A stretch of DNA of 64,000 nucleotides from JBBPZA01 sp038199375 (lineage in GTDB: Bacteria > Actinomycetota > Thermoleophilia > Solirubrobacterales > Solirubrobacteraceae), in NCBI GenBank assembly GCA_038199375.1, contig JBBPZA010000005.1:5790-69789 (forward strand). Direction: 5' to 3'. Below are positions 47,779 through 57,074 of the stretch, one piece after another (position 1 is the stretch's first letter; the number at the start of each line of letters is the position of its first letter). The position numbers and the translations under genes were made by a program. The notes beneath the pieces are model-generated. The model was given only the letters and a program-made list of their open reading frames with translations, was not told the DNA's origin and ran no database searches.

Positions 47779-50235
47779 GTGCTTCCGCGTCAGGAGATCC
47801 CCGCCTACGACTTCGCCGCCGCTCAGCGCCTCGAGAGCGAGCTCGGGATCAGCCACGTGCTCGCGCAGATCCTGGTGAGGCGCGGCTGCACTGAGCCGGC
47901 CTCGGCACAGGCGTTCCTCGCAGCCGAGGAGGCTCATGATCCTTCCGAATTCGAAGGGATCGAGCATGCGGTCGCGACGATCCTGCGCCACGTCGACCGG
48001 CGCTCGCCGATCGTCGTCCACGGGGACTACGACGTCGACGGGGTGTGCTCGACGGCGATCCTCGTCCGGGCGCTGCGTTCGCTGGGCGGCGAGGTCGGGT
48101 GGTTCATCCCCAGCCGGGTCGACGACGGCTATGGCTTGTCTGCGGCAACCGTCGCACGGCTCGCAGCGAGGGGTACCGCGGTGCTGGTCACCGCCGACTG
48201 TGCGATCACCGCGGTGGAGGAGGTCGCTGCGGCTCGCGAGGCGGGAATGGAGGTCGTGGTCACCGACCACCATGCTCCGCGGGCCGACGGGGTGCTCCCC
48301 GACGCGCCCATCGTGCACCCCGCCCTGGGCAGCTACCCCTGCCAGGAGTTGTGCGCCGCGGGGGTCGCCTACAAGCTCGTGGCTGCTGTGCTGGCCGGCG
48401 CCGGCCGCGACCCGGCCGGCGCCGACGAGGACCTCGACCTCGTCGGCCTGGCCACCATCGCCGACGTCGTGGCGCTGCGGGGTGAGAACCGGCGCCTCGC
48501 CCGAACCGGCCTGAAGGCGCTCGCCGCGACGACCAAGCCGGGCCTGCGGGCGCTGATGCGCGTCGCCAGGGTCGACCCGTCGGGCGTCGACGCCCGTGCC
48601 GTCGGCTTTCGCCTGGCCCCCAGGATCAACGCGGCGGGGCGGCTCTACCGAGCCGACGCAGGGGTCGAGCTCGTGCTCACCCAGGACCCGCAGCGCGCCG
48701 AGGCGATCGCCGCCGAGCTCGACGCGGCCAATGCCGAGCGCCGCGCGGTGGAGGAGCGCACGCTCTTCGAAGCACAGCGCCTCGCTCGCGAGGCGGACGA
48801 GCGCTGGGCGCAGCTGGTTCCGGCACGAGGGGACGAGCGCCACGCTTCGGGTCCGTTCGCCTACGTCCTCGCCGGCGAGGGATGGCACCCCGGCGTCATC
48901 GGGATCGTCGCAGCGCGAATCGCCGAGCGCCACCACCGGCCGACCGTGCTGGTCGCGTTGAACGGCGCGCGCGGGATCGGCTCGGGGCGGAGCATCCCCG
49001 CCTTCGACCTCCTAGCCGGGCTGCGGGCGGCGGGCGGGCACCTCGCCCGCTACGGCGGCCACCGTGCGGCCGCGGGAATGGAGGTCGAGCGCGACCGGCT
49101 CGACGACTTCCGGGCCGCCTTCGAGGCCCACGCGGAGGAAGTTCTCGCACCCGAGGACCTCGTCGCGGTCGAGCGGGTGGACGCCGTCGTGACGGGCGAC
49201 GCGCTCGGCGCCGGTCTCGCCGAGGAGCTCGAGCTGCTCGAGCCCTGCGGCGCCGGAAACCCGGCTCCCACCCTCCTGGTCCCGGCGGCGACCTTCGCCG
49301 ATCCTCGGCCGATGGGGGAGGGCCGCCACGTTCGCTTCACCCTGCACGCCGGCGGGATCCGGTCGCGGGCGATGTGCTTCGGCAGCGCGAGATTGCCCGT
49401 CGAGGCGGGTGCGCCGGCCGACGCGACCGTCCGCCTCGAGCTCAACGAGTACCGCGGAGCGGTCGAGCCCCGCCTCGTCCTCGGCACGGCGAGACCGTGC
49501 GCGCCGCCGGCGATCGAGATCGTCGGCGAGCCCGAGGACTACCTCGCCGCCGCGCTCGACGAGCTCGCCGCCCCGCTCACGGGTGAAGCGGCGCCGGTGG
49601 GTGGGAATCGCTCGCTCGTCGACCGCCGCGGCGCGGGGGTGGCCGGCGTGGTGAGCGACGTGGTCTCCTCCGGAGAGCCCGTCCTCGTGGTGTGCGCGTG
49701 CGTGTCGCGGCGCCGCGGCGGCCTCGCCGAGCGGCTGGGCGGCTTCGACCTGTGCTCCTACGAGGCGGTCGGCCGCCGGCCGGAGGTTGCTGCCCGGTCG
49801 CGCCATGTGGTCGTGCTCGATCCGCCGGCCGCGCCCGAGCCGCCCGTCTTTGCCGGCGCGGGGTGGACCCACCTGGCCTGGGGTGCCGACGAGCTGAGCT
49901 TCGCGCGCCGCATGCACGAGCACGAGTACGCGCTGCGGCCGGAGGTCGCGACGCTCTACCGCGCGCTGCGGTCCGCCGGGGCGGTGGAGCGGCCCGGCCT
50001 CGCGGCGGCACTGCGCGGCGACGGAGCGCACCCGCGCTCGCCCGCGCACGCCGGGCGCCTGCTCAGGATCCTCGACGAGCTCGGGCTCGTGGTGGTCGAC
50101 CGCGCACGCGGCGCCGCCTCCGTCCCGGAAGCCCGCCGGACCGCGCTCGATCGCTCCATTGCCTTCCGGGCGTACACTCGATGCTACGAGGACGGACTGC
50201 GGTGGCTCGACGAATCGACAGCACGAGCAGCTTGA
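47779..50235 (+). CDS. recJ: single-stranded-DNA exonuclease RecJ
   Basis: 818 residues from GTG 47779. DHH phosphoesterase motifs: IVVHGDYDVDGVCSTAILVR (motif I), VLVTADCAITAVEEVAAARE (motif II, ADCA in place of the usual DCG), MEVVVTDHHAPRADGVLP (DHH), and LDLVGLATIADVVALRGENR. DHHA1: SGRSIPAFDLLAGLRAAGGH then LARYGGHRAAAGM; OB region ELLEPCGAGNPAPTLLVPAA. The last 250 residues are an actinobacteria-style extension. It degrades ssDNA 5' to 3' in recombination and mismatch repair. The stop overlaps the rel start region. Confidence 0.93.
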   Translation: MLPRQEIPAYDFAAAQRLESELGISHVLAQILVRRGCTEPASAQAFLAAEEAHDPSEFEGIEHAVATILRHVDRRSPIVVHGDYDVDGVCSTAILVRALRSLGGEVGWFIPSRVDDGYGLSAATVARLAARGTAVLVTADCAITAVEEVAAAREAGMEVVVTDHHAPRADGVLPDAPIVHPALGSYPCQELCAAGVAYKLVAAVLAGAGRDPAGADEDLDLVGLATIADVVALRGENRRLARTGLKALAATTKPGLRALMRVARVDPSGVDARAVGFRLAPRINAAGRLYRADAGVELVLTQDPQRAEAIAAELDAANAERRAVEERTLFEAQRLAREADERWAQLVPARGDERHASGPFAYVLAGEGWHPGVIGIVAARIAERHHRPTVLVALNGARGIGSGRSIPAFDLLAGLRAAGGHLARYGGHRAAAGMEVERDRLDDFRAAFEAHAEEVLAPEDLVAVERVDAVVTGDALGAGLAEELELLEPCGAGNPAPTLLVPAATFADPRPMGEGRHVRFTLHAGGIRSRAMCFGSARLPVEAGAPADATVRLELNEYRGAVEPRLVLGTARPCAPPAIEIVGEPEDYLAAALDELAAPLTGEAAPVGGNRSLVDRRGAGVAGVVSDVVSSGEPVLVVCACVSRRRGGLAERLGGFDLCSYEAVGRRPEVAARSRHVVVLDPPAAPEPPVFAGAGWTHLAWGADELSFARRMHEHEYALRPEVATLYRALRSAGAVERPGLAAALRGDGAHPRSPAHAGRLLRILDELGLVVVDRARGAASVPEARRTALDRSIAFRAYTRCYEDGLRWLDESTARAA

Positions 50236-52631
50236 GCAAGGAGCTCCTGGAGGGGGTGGAGCCCGCCCCCGGCTCAGGCACGTCCCCGCCCCAGGGGGGA
50301 AACGGCGCAGCCGACGCTGGGCCGACCCTCCCGCAGCGCCTGCCCGTCGACACGCTCACCCACGAGGTGGCGGCCCCCACGATCGCACGAACCGACCTCG
50401 AGGAATCCGAGCGTCGCCTGCTCTCAGACCTGATGGCCATCGTCGAGGAGCACGCGGCCGAGACGGCCGTCTCGATCGACCGCGAGCAGGTCGAGCGCGC
50501 CTTCGTCTTCGCCTGCGAGCATCACGCCGACCAGCGCCGTAAGTCGGGCGAGGACTTCATCACCCATCCGGTGGGAGTCGCGAGGATCTGCGCCGGCATG
50601 CGGTTGGACACCGAGACGCTGTGCGCCGCCCTCCTGCACGACACCGTAGAGGACACCAGCGCCTCGCTCGAGGAGGTTTCAGAGCAGTTCGGCGAGGAGG
50701 TCGCCGGGCTCGTCGACGGCGTGACCAAGCTGACCGGGATCACCTTCCAGTCACGCGACGAGGCGCAGGCCGAGAACTACCGCAAGATGATGGTCGCGAT
50801 GGCGAGCGACATCCGCGTCGTGCTCATCAAGCTCGCCGACCGCCTCCACAACATGCGCACGCTTGGCGCCATGCCCAAGCAGAAGCAGATCGACAAGGCC
50901 AAGGAGACGCTCGACATCTACGCGCCGATCGCTCATCGGCTTGGCATCCACGCGATCAAGTGGGAGCTCGAGGACCTCGCCTTCTCGACGCTGCATCCGC
51001 GCAAGTTCCGCGAGATCAAGGATCTGGTCAGCCAGCAGCGGACCGAGCGCGAGCGCTACGTCGCCAAGGCCGGCGACTACCTGTCAAAGGAGCTCGAGGC
51101 GTTCGGGATCGAGGCGGAGATCTCCGGTCGCGCCAAGCACTTCTTCTCCATCTACTCGAAGATGACCAAGAAGGACCGCGAGTTCAACGAGATCTACGAC
51201 CTCACCGCGATGCGGGTGATCGTCGACTCGGTGAAGGACTGCTACGGCGCGGTCGGCGTCATCCACTCGCTGTGGAAGCCGCTGCCGGGGCGGTTCAAGG
51301 ACTTCGTCGCGATGCCCAAGTTCAACATGTACCAGTCGCTGCACACGACGGTCATCGGGCCCGAGGGCCGCCCGCTGGAGATCCAGATCCGCACCCGCGA
51401 GATGCACGACATGGCCGAGTTCGGGGTCGCCGCCCACTGGATCTACAAGACCGGGGAGGTCGACGGCAAGTCCGGCATTCCCACCGACCACGACGGAAAG
51501 CTTCGCTGGCTACGGCGCCTGCTCGACTGGCAGCAGGAGCTCTCAGACCCCCGGGAGTTCATGGAGACGCTCAAGGTCGACCTCTTCGAGGACGAGGTCT
51601 TCGTGTTCACGCCGAAGGGCGAGGTCAAGTCGCTGGCCGCGGGCGCGACGCCGCTGGACTTCGCCTACGAGGTCCACACCGACGTGGGCCACCACTGCGT
51701 CGGGGCGAAGGTGAACGGCAAGATCGTCCCGCTCCACTACGAGCTCCAGTCGGGTGACATCGTCGAGGTCCTCACCTCCAAGCGCGAGCGCGGGCCCTCG
51801 CGCGACTGGATCGCGATCGTCAAGACCACGCGCGCCCGCAACAAGATCAAGCAGTGGTTCAAGGCCGAGTCGCGCAAGGACACCGAGCACACCGGCCGCG
51901 AGCTGTTTCAGGAGCAGCTGCGCCGCCAGGGCCTGCCCTCCCAGAAGATCATCGGATCCGGGCTCCTGGCCCAGGTTACCAAGGAGATGGGGTTCAAGAA
52001 GGCAGATGACTTCTACATCGCGTTGGGCGGGGCGAAGATCTCGCCCAAGGTCGTCGTCAACAAGGTCATGCAGCGCCTCAAGCAGGGCGATCCCGCCGAG
52101 GGCCAGCAGCCCACCGCCGCCGACGACCTGCTCACCAGCCGGCGCACCCGCGGCCGGCGCCCCAGCGCCTCCTCCTCCCAGTACGGGATCAATGTCGAGG
52201 GCGTCGAGGACGTGATGCTCCGCCTGGCGAAGTGCTGCCGCCCCGTCCCCGGCGATTCGATCGTGGGCTACATCTCGCTGGGGCGTGGGATCACCATCCA
52301 CCGCGAGGACTGCCCCAACGCCGTCGCCCTTCGCAAGGACCCCGAGCGGTTCACCCCGGTGAGCTGGGACAGCGAGGGGGAGACCGCCTTTCGCGTGGAG
52401 ATCCACGTCGACGCCTGGGACCGCCACCGTCTGCTCGAGGACCTCTCGCGGGGGTTCGCAGAGGCGGGCGTCAACATCCTCGAGGCTCGCTGCATCGTCA
52501 CTGACCAGATGGTCCGCAACCGGTTCGTCGTCGAGGTCGGAGACGCCCAGGGCCTCGACTCCACGGTGACCCGCCTGCGAAACGTGGACGGCGTGTTCGA
52601 CGCCTACCGCGTCACGCCCTCGGGAGGCTGA
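50181..52631 (+). CDS. rel: bifunctional (p)ppGpp synthetase/hydrolase Rel
   Basis: 816 residues from ATG 50181, inside the recJ 3' end; TTG 50232 (TTGA overlap with recJ) is an alternative. HD hydrolase: FACEHHADQRRKSGEDFITH and LLHDTVEDTSASLEEV are intact. Synthetase: FNEIYDLTAMRVIVDSVKDC, MPKFNMYQSLHTTVIGPEGR and EFGVAAHWIYKTGE. TGS: DEVFVFTPKGEVKSLAAGAT; then a zinc-finger/CC region (LRLAKCCRPVPGDSIVGYIS) and a C-terminal ACT domain. It makes and degrades (p)ppGpp in the stringent response. Both catalytic domains look active. Confidence 0.96.
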   Translation: MLRGRTAVARRIDSTSSLSKELLEGVEPAPGSGTSPPQGGNGAADAGPTLPQRLPVDTLTHEVAAPTIARTDLEESERRLLSDLMAIVEEHAAETAVSIDREQVERAFVFACEHHADQRRKSGEDFITHPVGVARICAGMRLDTETLCAALLHDTVEDTSASLEEVSEQFGEEVAGLVDGVTKLTGITFQSRDEAQAENYRKMMVAMASDIRVVLIKLADRLHNMRTLGAMPKQKQIDKAKETLDIYAPIAHRLGIHAIKWELEDLAFSTLHPRKFREIKDLVSQQRTERERYVAKAGDYLSKELEAFGIEAEISGRAKHFFSIYSKMTKKDREFNEIYDLTAMRVIVDSVKDCYGAVGVIHSLWKPLPGRFKDFVAMPKFNMYQSLHTTVIGPEGRPLEIQIRTREMHDMAEFGVAAHWIYKTGEVDGKSGIPTDHDGKLRWLRRLLDWQQELSDPREFMETLKVDLFEDEVFVFTPKGEVKSLAAGATPLDFAYEVHTDVGHHCVGAKVNGKIVPLHYELQSGDIVEVLTSKRERGPSRDWIAIVKTTRARNKIKQWFKAESRKDTEHTGRELFQEQLRRQGLPSQKIIGSGLLAQVTKEMGFKKADDFYIALGGAKISPKVVVNKVMQRLKQGDPAEGQQPTAADDLLTSRRTRGRRPSASSSQYGINVEGVEDVMLRLAKCCRPVPGDSIVGYISLGRGITIHREDCPNAVALRKDPERFTPVSWDSEGETAFRVEIHVDAWDRHRLLEDLSRGFAEAGVNILEARCIVTDQMVRNRFVVEVGDAQGLDSTVTRLRNVDGVFDAYRVTPSGG

Positions 52632-53521
52632 CGCGGGCGCCAGCAGGTCGAGCGACTACTTGGTGCACGACGACGACGACCACATGGCCGCAGACCGCTT
52701 CGCTGCCGAGTGGGGTCCCGACGCGGCAGCGACCCGTGCCAGGCTCGCGGATCGACGCCCAGTGGTTCTTGGCGAAGGGTTCGTCGTCGAGAGGGGGCGG
52801 GACGGCGAAACGCACTGCCTTTACTCGGACTCCGGCACGTTGCTTGGCCTGCTCGACCCCGAGGACGTCCGTCAAGCGGCGACCGCCGGTCGAGGGAGTC
52901 TTGGACAAGATGCCCATCGCCCGCGACCGCGTGGAGGAGATCATCCTCGCGGGACTTCGCACTCTGCTCGCGCGCGCCGAGCCTTCAGTCCTCCTTGGCG
53001 GCGAACGGCTGGCTGAGGCTGCGCTTCGATCGGTCCTTGCAGAACTGCCGTTCACGGGCTCCGTTCGGGGGCAGAAGCGCTTCCGGCCATCGACATGGGG
53101 TCCATACCTGGGTGCGACCGACTTGCCGGTGGACGTGGCCGGGCTGGACGCTCCGGTCCGCTTTTCCCACGCGGGTGCCAACGCCGGTCATCTTGACCCC
53201 CGTGGGCCATGCCAGCACCCAACTGTCGAACGGCTCGGACTTGGTTGTGGCCTGCCTGAGGGTTGACGCGCCCGGCGACGACGACTTCGAGCCCGCCGCC
53301 GCGATGGCCTGAGGGTCGCGACCCGTCGCCTGGTAGGTCGCTTGGACCGTGGCGGCCGCGGAGCGAGGCCCCCGTCTGCGCGTTGTGTACCTATTTTGCC
53401 TACAAGCCCGTATGCGAACTTGATGCAGCCGATGGCTGCGCCTGGCCTCAATCCGAATCGCCTCCGCCTGGGGCTCGGCAACGTCAGAGCAACCGCCGCT
53501 GCGAAGCGTAGGCTCGGGTCC
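52632..53521. other. degenerate stretch, no intact gene
   Basis: Two overlapping + frames look partly coding. One from about 52684 reads MAADRFAAEWGPDAAATRAR then LADRRPVVLGEGFVVERGRD and loses character near 52900. Another from ATG 52911 to 53266 reads DRVEEIILAGLRTLLARAEP, VLAELPFTGSVRGQKRFRPS and WGPYLGATDLPVDVAGLDAP, then degrades. They may be pieces of one gene broken by frameshifts or of two adjacent genes. I recognise no family. GC at third positions is lower than in the rel gene, as expected for acquired DNA. Confidence 0.4.
53509..53514 (+). promoter_or_regulatory. -10 box before the broken two-TM gene, leaderless
   Basis: TAGGCT ends 7 nt before the GTG at 53522. Confidence 0.4.
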
Positions 53522-53979
53522 GTGGCCGATATCCCCTCGATCGTCTACGACCTTGCCTTGTTCGCTCGACCAGCAGGAACGTGAGCTCGCGGAACTGCGC
53601 GCGCGGACGAACACCGGTCATCGCCGCAGCCGCCCTCATTGCCTCCTTCCTTGGCGCGGCCGCCATCAGAGAGCACGGCGGGCTCGCAATGTGGTCGGTC
53701 ATCGCCCTGCTCGTATTGGCCCTCACCGGCGGGTTGAGCCTCGTCGTCTTGTGGCCCCGTGAGCTGCGGTTCGCTTTTGACGCTCGAGCCACCTACCAAG
53801 AGCTGTATCCGCTCGCCGCAGCCGTGGCCGAAGTGCAGCTCGCGGTCGCCTACAGCGCACGGGACCGCTACCGGGAGAACAAGACGATCATCGACAGGCT
53901 CGAGCTCCTCTTTCAAGCTGGCGTCCTCAGCCTCGGAGTGCAGACCCTTCTGTGGGCGCTGGCGCTTGCGGTAGCCTGA
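53522..53979 (+). pseudogene. two-TM membrane protein gene with two frameshifts
   Basis: Three successive frames join into one sensible protein: VADIPSIVYDLAL, then SLDQQERELAELRARTNT after an extra base near 53563, then VIAAAALIASFLGAAAIREH onward after an extra G near 53615. The last part has helices LIASFLGAAAIREHGG / MWSVIALLVLALTGGLSLVV, a soluble region LWPRELRFAFDARATYQELY, and a final helix LFQAGVLSLGVQTLLWALAL. The topology (coiled coil, two TM, linker, TM) recalls membrane effectors found beside defence and toxin genes. It could be a pseudogene, or the indels could be sequencing errors. Confidence 0.6.
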
Positions 53980-53985
53980 CTTGCA

Positions 53986-54108
53986 ATGGCCGAGAAGCCG
54001 TCCTCCCCTTCGCCCGCTCCCCCGCCCGACAAGGTCAAGGCATTGCCCGCCACGGTGTTCATCCCGGAGAAGCGCGGCGGAGACAGCAACCACAACAGCA
54101 AGAAGTAG
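53986..54108 (+). CDS. 40-residue Pro/Lys-rich protein, partner of the two-TM gene
   Basis: ATG 53986 to TAG 54108, 6 bp after the upstream stop. Sequence begins MAEKPSSPSPAPPPDKVKAL and continues with PATVFIPEKRGGDSNHNSKK. It is likely disordered and basic at the C-terminus. Its tight spacing behind the two-TM gene suggests a two-gene unit. No family recognised. Confidence 0.5.
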   Translation: MAEKPSSPSPAPPPDKVKALPATVFIPEKRGGDSNHNSKK

Positions 54109-54175
54109 CTGGACCAGCGCCGCTGGTCCAAGGACGGCGCGCACGACGCCTCGTCGGGAAAACCAGGTCGCGAGC

Positions 54176-54415
54176 TCAATTCGATGTGCCCGCACTGAGG
54201 GGGTTAAGGACGTACTCCGTGTTCCAGGATCCGTAGCCGAGCAGCCGAGGGGTCGCCACCTCATCGGCGATCAGCTGCGCATGGTCGCGCCCGATCTTGT
54301 CGACAAGCGCGTTTTGGTAGTCCGCCCATTGCGTGAGCCATCGCCCGCAGTTCTCGACGCGATGACCGACGGCCGGTAACGTGATCGCCGTGAGCGACGG
54401 CCTGCGCTTGACCAT
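54176..54415 (-). CDS. uncharacterised short ORF
   Basis: 79 codons; the second half (WADYQNALVDKIGRDHAQLI, ADEVATPRLLGYGSWNTEYV) looks like protein rather than chance, with mixed hydrophobic and charged residues, but the N-terminus overlaps the HicB-like start on the other strand. No family recognised. It may be the surviving end of a longer gene. Confidence 0.3.
   Translation of the reverse strand: MVKRRPSLTAITLPAVGHRVENCGRWLTQWADYQNALVDKIGRDHAQLIADEVATPRLLGYGSWNTEYVLNPLSAGTSN
54377..54382 (+). promoter_or_regulatory. -10 box of the HicB-like ORF, leaderless
   Basis: TAACGT ends 7 nt before the GTG at 54390. Confidence 0.4.
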
Positions 54416-54683
54416 CCGCTACTCAGACGGTGGAGAGGGCTGGACCATGGCGCAGATCGAGCAGGTCCCAGGCGCGATCCGCCAGGGTCGCACCCGCTCG
54501 GAGGCACGCGAGATCGACGCACTGCGGCTCATGCTCAAGCCCGAGCCGGATGAAAGTGCTCGCACCGCTGCTTCTTCCTGCCGTTGTCGGGCGCCTGATT
54601 CGTGCGTCGCACCTTCCGCCTCCGAGTGCCAGCGAGCGTCTCGTCCGCCAAGCCGACAGAAGCGTTGGATTTCGCGCAGGTGA
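54390..54683 (+). pseudogene. HicB-family antitoxin remnant
   Basis: From GTG 54390 the frame reads LTIRYSDGGEGWTMAQIEQV then PGAIRQGRTRSEAREIDALR LMLKPEPDE, which matches the HicB fold (G-x-G-W-x-x-A-x-I-x-x-(V/L)-P-G-x-x-x-(Q/E)-G-x-T-x-x-E-A). The usual E-N-(V/I) after EAR is missing, and after about 54554 the frame turns into Ser/Arg-rich sequence. No HicA toxin follows. Either the pair has decayed or only a solo antitoxin remains. Confidence 0.5.
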
Positions 54684-54708
54684 TGAGGCCTCCGGTTTCA
54701 GTCCGGGT
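54555..54708. other. no recognisable feature
   Basis: Between the HicB similarity and the VapBC operator I see no gene, hairpin or promoter. Confidence 0.4.
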
Positions 54709-54727
54709 GTAGCAGGTCTGCTACGGT
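54709..54727 (+). promoter_or_regulatory. operator and -10 box of the VapBC operon
   Basis: GTAGCAGGTCTGCTAC (54709-54724) is an inverted repeat with perfect 6-bp arms. It overlaps the -10 box TACGGT (54722-54727), which ends 6 nt before the antitoxin ATG. Binding by the antitoxin complex would block its own leaderless promoter. Confidence 0.6.
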
Positions 54728-54733
54728 CTCACC

Positions 54734-54979
54734 ATGCGGCGCATCCCCCAGCGTGAGTTGCGTAACGACGTTTCTGCGGTCCTTCGCCGCGTGATGACTG
54801 GCGAAAGCCTACGGATCACCGTCGCGGGCCGCGACGCCGCTGACCTGGTACCGATCGAAGAGACACCGTCTTGGACGGCCGGCTCGCGTGCCCAGGAGCT
54901 GATCACGGCCGCCCGGGCCGATCCGGAACTCTCTAACGAGCTCGACGAGGCATTCCCTGATACGACCGATCAGCTCTAG
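54734..54979 (+). CDS. vapB: VapB-type antitoxin (Phd/YefM fold)
   Basis: 81 residues. RRIPQRELRNDVSAVLRRVM, TGESLRITVAGRDAADLVPI is the Phd/YefM-like DNA-binding domain; the tail (ARADPELSNELDEAFPDTTD) is the acidic toxin-binding part. It should mask the PIN RNase encoded 14 bp downstream and repress the operon through the inverted repeat upstream. Confidence 0.85.
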   Translation: MRRIPQRELRNDVSAVLRRVMTGESLRITVAGRDAADLVPIEETPSWTAGSRAQELITAARADPELSNELDEAFPDTTDQL

Positions 54980-54993
54980 ACGATCGCCCTCGC

Positions 54994-55383
54994 GTGCGCG
55001 CGGTGCTCGACACATCGGTCTTCATAGCGCGCGAGCAAGAACGGCCGCTCGCCCCTCTGCCGGACGAGGTCGCCGTCAGCGTCGTGACCCTGTCCGAGCT
55101 GCGCCACGGTGTACTCGCCGCCGGTCACCACACGCAGAGGGCGCGGCGCCTCAGCACGCTGGAGGCGGCCAGGCAGATCGGGAGGGCCTTGTCGATCGAC
55201 GAGGCAGTGGGAGACGAGCTCGCGCGCCTGCGAGTCGAGCTCAAGGCGCTCGGACGAGCGATGAAGATAATGGACGCCTGGATCGCCGCCACCGCCATGG
55301 CCCACGATGTCGCCGTCTGCACCCAGGACACCGATTTCGACGCCGCAGCAAACGTCGGACTGCTCGAGGTCGTGCTGGTGTAG
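54994..55383 (+). CDS. vapC: VapC-type PIN-domain toxin (RNase)
   Basis: 129 residues, GTG start. The acidic PIN residues are present: Asp in RAVLDTSVFIAREQ, Glu in VVTLSELRHGVLA, Asp in KIMDAWIAATAMAHDVAVCT and Asp in TQDTDFDAAANV. VapC toxins cut tRNA or rRNA and are held inactive by VapB. Complete and probably functional. Confidence 0.88.
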   Translation: MRAVLDTSVFIAREQERPLAPLPDEVAVSVVTLSELRHGVLAAGHHTQRARRLSTLEAARQIGRALSIDEAVGDELARLRVELKALGRAMKIMDAWIAATAMAHDVAVCTQDTDFDAAANVGLLEVVLV

Positions 55384-55418
55384 CGCTGGAGAGACGGCCT
55401 CGACGGTTCCAGCGGCCG

Positions 55419-56378
<960 letters not shown>

Positions 56379-56516
56379 CGAGGGTTTGGACCGGCGTCGA
56401 GAGCATCCCCATCAGCCTAATCGTGCGACCTCGCGGGTGCACATGCCTGGCGAGTAACGGGGCGGGATTTGGACGCTTCTCACCGGCCATCGCCTACGTG
56501 GCGCTACTCGACTGAG

Positions 56517-56536
56517 TATACCGAAACCGGTATAGT
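56517..56536 (+). promoter_or_regulatory. operator and -10 box of the XRE-MNT/HEPN operon
   Basis: TATACCG (56517-56523) and CGGTATA (56528-56534) form a perfect 7-bp inverted repeat around AAAC. It overlaps TATAGT (56531-56536), which ends 7 nt before the ATG at 56544. The N-terminal helix-turn-helix of the encoded antitoxin is the natural candidate to bind it. Confidence 0.65.
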
Positions 56537-56543
56537 GGCGGGC

Positions 56544-57074
56544 ATGGACGAGGTGGGCGACCTGATCCGTCACGCTCGCGCCGGCGCGGGGTTCTCTCAA
56601 GCCGAGCTAGCCGGGCGCGCGAGCACCTCTCAGCCGGCGCTCGCCCGCTACGAGACCGGAGCAGCCCTCCCCACACTGCCCACGCTCGAGCGGCTCCTGG
56701 CGGCATGCGGGCGACGCTTGCAGATCCGCGGCGTTCGGGCGACTGCGCCGTCATCCGCGAGCACATCGGTGCGGGGCCAGCTGGGCCCGCGCGCACGGGA
56801 GCTGCGCCGGCATCGGCGGCGCCTGCTCGACGCCGCGCGCAAACGCGGCGTGCGCAGGGTTCGGCTGTTCGGGTCGCTCGCCCGTGGCGAGGAGGTGCCC
56901 GAGAGCGACGTCGACCTCCTCGTCGACCTCGAGCCCGGCCGAACGCTCCTCGACCTCGCCGCCTTCCGGCGCGAGGCCCAGGGAATCCTCGGCATCCGGG
57001 TCGATGTCGCAACGCTCGACATGCTCAAGGAGCGCATCCGGTCTGAGGTCGACACCGAGGCGAAACCGCTATGA
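56544..57074 (+). CDS. mntA: antitoxin: XRE helix-turn-helix fused to MNT nucleotidyltransferase
   Basis: 176 residues from ATG 56544. Residues 1-60 are an XRE domain (LIRHARAGAGFSQAELAGRA, STSQPALARYETGAALPTLP). Residues 85-176 are a minimal nucleotidyltransferase: VRRVRLFGSLARGEEVPESD with GS at 110-111 and Asp122/Asp124 (G-S-x10-D-x-D). In MntA-HepT pairs the MNT protein AMPylates a tyrosine of the HEPN toxin and so disarms it. The added XRE domain gives this antitoxin its own DNA-binding module. The stop overlaps the toxin start (ATGA). Confidence 0.87.
   Translation: MDEVGDLIRHARAGAGFSQAELAGRASTSQPALARYETGAALPTLPTLERLLAACGRRLQIRGVRATAPSSASTSVRGQLGPRARELRRHRRRLLDAARKRGVRRVRLFGSLARGEEVPESDVDLLVDLEPGRTLLDLAAFRREAQGILGIRVDVATLDMLKERIRSEVDTEAKPL

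Noticed and set aside
53188..53481. 97-codon minus-strand ORF
   Set aside because: Arg/Ser/Pro-rich with no domain features; opposite the degenerate + frames.
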